From: an uncultured Alphaproteobacteria bacterium
GTDB taxonomy: Bacteria > Pseudomonadota > Alphaproteobacteria > RF32 > CAG-239
NCBI GenBank assembly: GCA_944392835.1
Contig: CALXYB010000002.1
Coordinates: 1 to 64,000 of the forward strand
Direction of reading: 5' to 3'
Length of the DNA stretch: 64,000 nt
The notes under the pieces were generated by a model, which had not been told where the DNA came from, did not search any database, and saw only the letters and a program-made list of their open reading frames with translations. Positions 62,723 to 64,000 of this stretch are shown here, one piece after another. A program made the translations under genes and the position numbers. Position 1 is the first letter of the stretch. Every line of letters starts with the position of its first letter.

Positions 62723-63728
62723 AAGCCTGCGAAACAGGTGTGTGTTTTTTCTCTACGTGTCTTGACCAAAAACTTTGGTGTAGTCTTTCTTTTTCTTCAG
62801 CATAGTTGTTGCTTAAATATTCTGATAAGTCCTTGTTTGGCGGCAGAAAAGTGTTTTTCTTCTTAAATTTTTCAGCATAAGTTTTTATGGCCTCATCAAC
62901 AATAGAATCCGAACAAAGAAATTTTAGCTCTCTTAGAGCATATTGTAATTTGACGGAGATATCATCTAACGGAAAAGCGTGCTTGCCTAAAACTGCCAAA
63001 CAATGTTCATAGGAGGCTGCGCAAACCGAATCTGCTTGCATAAAGGCAACATGGTTTTGGGAATCGACGGCAACTTGCCTAAAGCCAAAAACAAATATGC
63101 CTTTTTCAAATAATTCTTTGGCAAAAAAATTGGCTAAATTTCGGCGCTCCGCTTCAGATAAGTCGGCGCTAAGGCGGAAAGGTTCCGGAGAATCTATAAC
63201 CCAGTCTTGCTTAGAAGTTTTCACCCAGTTTGTTTGCAGGGGCAGAGCAGAACTTTTCAATAAGTCATCATTTTTATCAGCCCAAAGGCGCATATCTTGC
63301 CTTATGCTTAATCTATCCTGAAAATCGGCAAAGGCATTCGGATATTGTGCAAAGTCTCGGTCATAAATTTCTTGCAACAGTTTTAAGTAAAACTTTTGAT
63401 TGGCAAAAGGGCAAGCTTGGCATAATACCGATGTTTGAGCCGCAAAGTTTTGTTCTTTTGCAAAGCCTTCAAAAAAGACTCCGCTCCTATCCAAGGCTAA
63501 AGCGGCAAGCTCTGAAATAAAAATACTCGGCAGGTTGATTTTTGTATCCGACAACAGGCTTTTTAGCTTTTGCGACAATGGTTGCGGAGACTCCTTTACA
63601 AACGGAGACGCAAGTTTTATAACATCAGAAAAAGATGTTAAACCGTCTATCAGACATAGCAAATCGTAGCGAGCAAGTGTTATGCTTAACTTGAGTTTTT
63701 GGATAAAAAATGCCAGACGATTTATCAT
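62646..63728 (-). CDS. Strongly divergent UbiB-like protein (inference)
   Basis: A 360-residue protein. The N-terminus (INRLAFFIQKLKLSITLARYDLL) and the overall order (helical front, LSIRQDMRLW, then NLANFFAKELFEKGIFVFGF and a C-terminal span SLLYWGPALIVGMILFALL) follow UbiB of alphaproteobacteria, which lies near mutM there. The kinase-like residues are missing: where UbiB has HADLHPGN the chain reads VFGFRQVA, and QAD stands for DFG. It is short compared with UbiB (about 500). This is either an inactive UbiB-type partner in quinone synthesis or an unrelated protein with chance similarity. The mutM start is divergent, 27 bases upstream. Confidence 0.5.
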   Translation of the reverse strand: MINRLAFFIQKLKLSITLARYDLLCLIDGLTSFSDVIKLASPFVKESPQPLSQKLKSLLSDTKINLPSIFISELAALALDRSGVFFEGFAKEQNFAAQTSVLCQACPFANQKFYLKLLQEIYDRDFAQYPNAFADFQDRLSIRQDMRLWADKNDDLLKSSALPLQTNWVKTSKQDWVIDSPEPFRLSADLSEAERRNLANFFAKELFEKGIFVFGFRQVAVDSQNHVAFMQADSVCAASYEHCLAVLGKHAFPLDDISVKLQYALRELKFLCSDSIVDEAIKTYAEKFKKKNTFLPPNKDLSEYLSNNYAEEKERLHQSFWSRHVEKKHTPVSQAFSKASLLYWGPALIVGMILFALLHS

Positions 63729-63755
63729 AAATTTTATTCTTTTTATGAGGTTAAG

Positions 63756-64000
63756 ATGCCCGAATTACCCGAGGTGGAAACAATTAAAAATGCTCTCCTG
63801 AAGGCTGCCTATAAGGCTAATATAATAAGCGTTAGCATTTTCAACAACCGTTTTCGGAAAATAATCCCTGATGATTTTGCAAAAAAAGTTCAGGGGCATA
63901 AGATTATCTCTATCTCTCGCCAAGCAAAATATTTGCTTCTTGGTCTGGATAATGGTTTAAGCATTGTTTGGCATTTGGGGATGAGCGGCAAGGTCAAAAT
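63756..64000 (+). CDS. mutM: Formamidopyrimidine-DNA glycosylase, 5' part
   Basis: The first 81 residues of the bifunctional repair enzyme for 8-oxoguanine. PELPEVETI with catalytic Pro2 and Glu3 is intact, and HLGMSGKVK contains the Lys that contacts the lesion. GAGG precedes the ATG. The rest, including the zinc finger, lies beyond the window end. Confidence 0.95.
   Translation, partial: MPELPEVETIKNALLKAAYKANIISVSIFNNRFRKIIPDDFAKKVQGHKIISISRQAKYLLLGLDNGLSIVWHLGMSGKVK

Overview
The window looks like a chromosomal segment from a moderately low-GC, probably anaerobic and possibly host-associated alphaproteobacterium. Reasons: three promoters of the alphaproteobacterial heat-shock type (CTTG-N18-CCTATAT or close) before dnaK, dnaJ and a cbpA-like gene; ParE, RmuC, IhfB, LapA and an ELM1-family protein, all common in that class; HydE, a maturase for oxygen-sensitive [FeFe] hydrogenase; and RquA, the rhodoquinone-making methyltransferase. 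Genus-level placement is not possible from the sequence alone.

Layout. 0-4 kb: a terminator-bearing direct repeat, a flavodoxin/ogt/hydE operon, a glycosyltransferase preceded by a structured minus-strand RNA, and tRNA-Ser. 4.1-8.9 kb: a complete, compact type II-C CRISPR-Cas locus. It holds a tracrRNA divergent from cas9, then cas9 (989 aa), cas1, cas2, and four identical 36-nt repeats with three 30-nt spacers, each repeat carrying its own extended -10 promoter. 8.9-15 kb: a MacA-MacB-TolC-like efflux operon and a multi-span membrane protein. 15-18 kb: tRNA-Arg, a lipoprotein and two tRNA-Ala genes. 17-25 kb: a parE operon, rpsB-tsf, and a heat-shock operon (cbpA-like, DUF1349, exported nitroreductase).

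25-33 kb: an ELM1-family gene; a tight minus-strand operon encoding an exported protein, RsmE, a NarL-type response regulator, an HPt protein and RquA, which puts rhodoquinone synthesis next to a phosphorelay; then cmk-rpsA and a small HTH gene behind a riboswitch-like leader. 32-44 kb: dnaK, small unknown proteins, a Gfo/Idh oxidoreductase with an AMP-phosphorylase-type thymidine phosphorylase, a 1255-aa unknown membrane protein and dnaJ. 44-50 kb: a small paralogue cluster, a GH108-like muramidase with an HTH partner, ihfB-lapA-accD and accA-rmuC. 50-64 kb: an unknown membrane protein, yejA-yejB without yejE/yejF, two TPR proteins flanking a degenerate endonuclease/phosphatase-fold protein, a Lon-type protease, a low-molecular-weight phosphatase lacking its usual acid residue, a zinc-motif J protein, an RHH protein, a strongly degenerate UbiB-like protein, and the start of mutM.

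The most interesting items are the compact type II-C system with a nearly seamless repeat:anti-repeat duplex, two structured RNAs whose long-range helices overlap terminators (about 3.6-3.9 kb minus and 32.2-32.4 kb plus), the rquA/phosphorelay operon, and the UbiB-like pseudokinase candidate. All functional statements are from motif reading; no searches were run.
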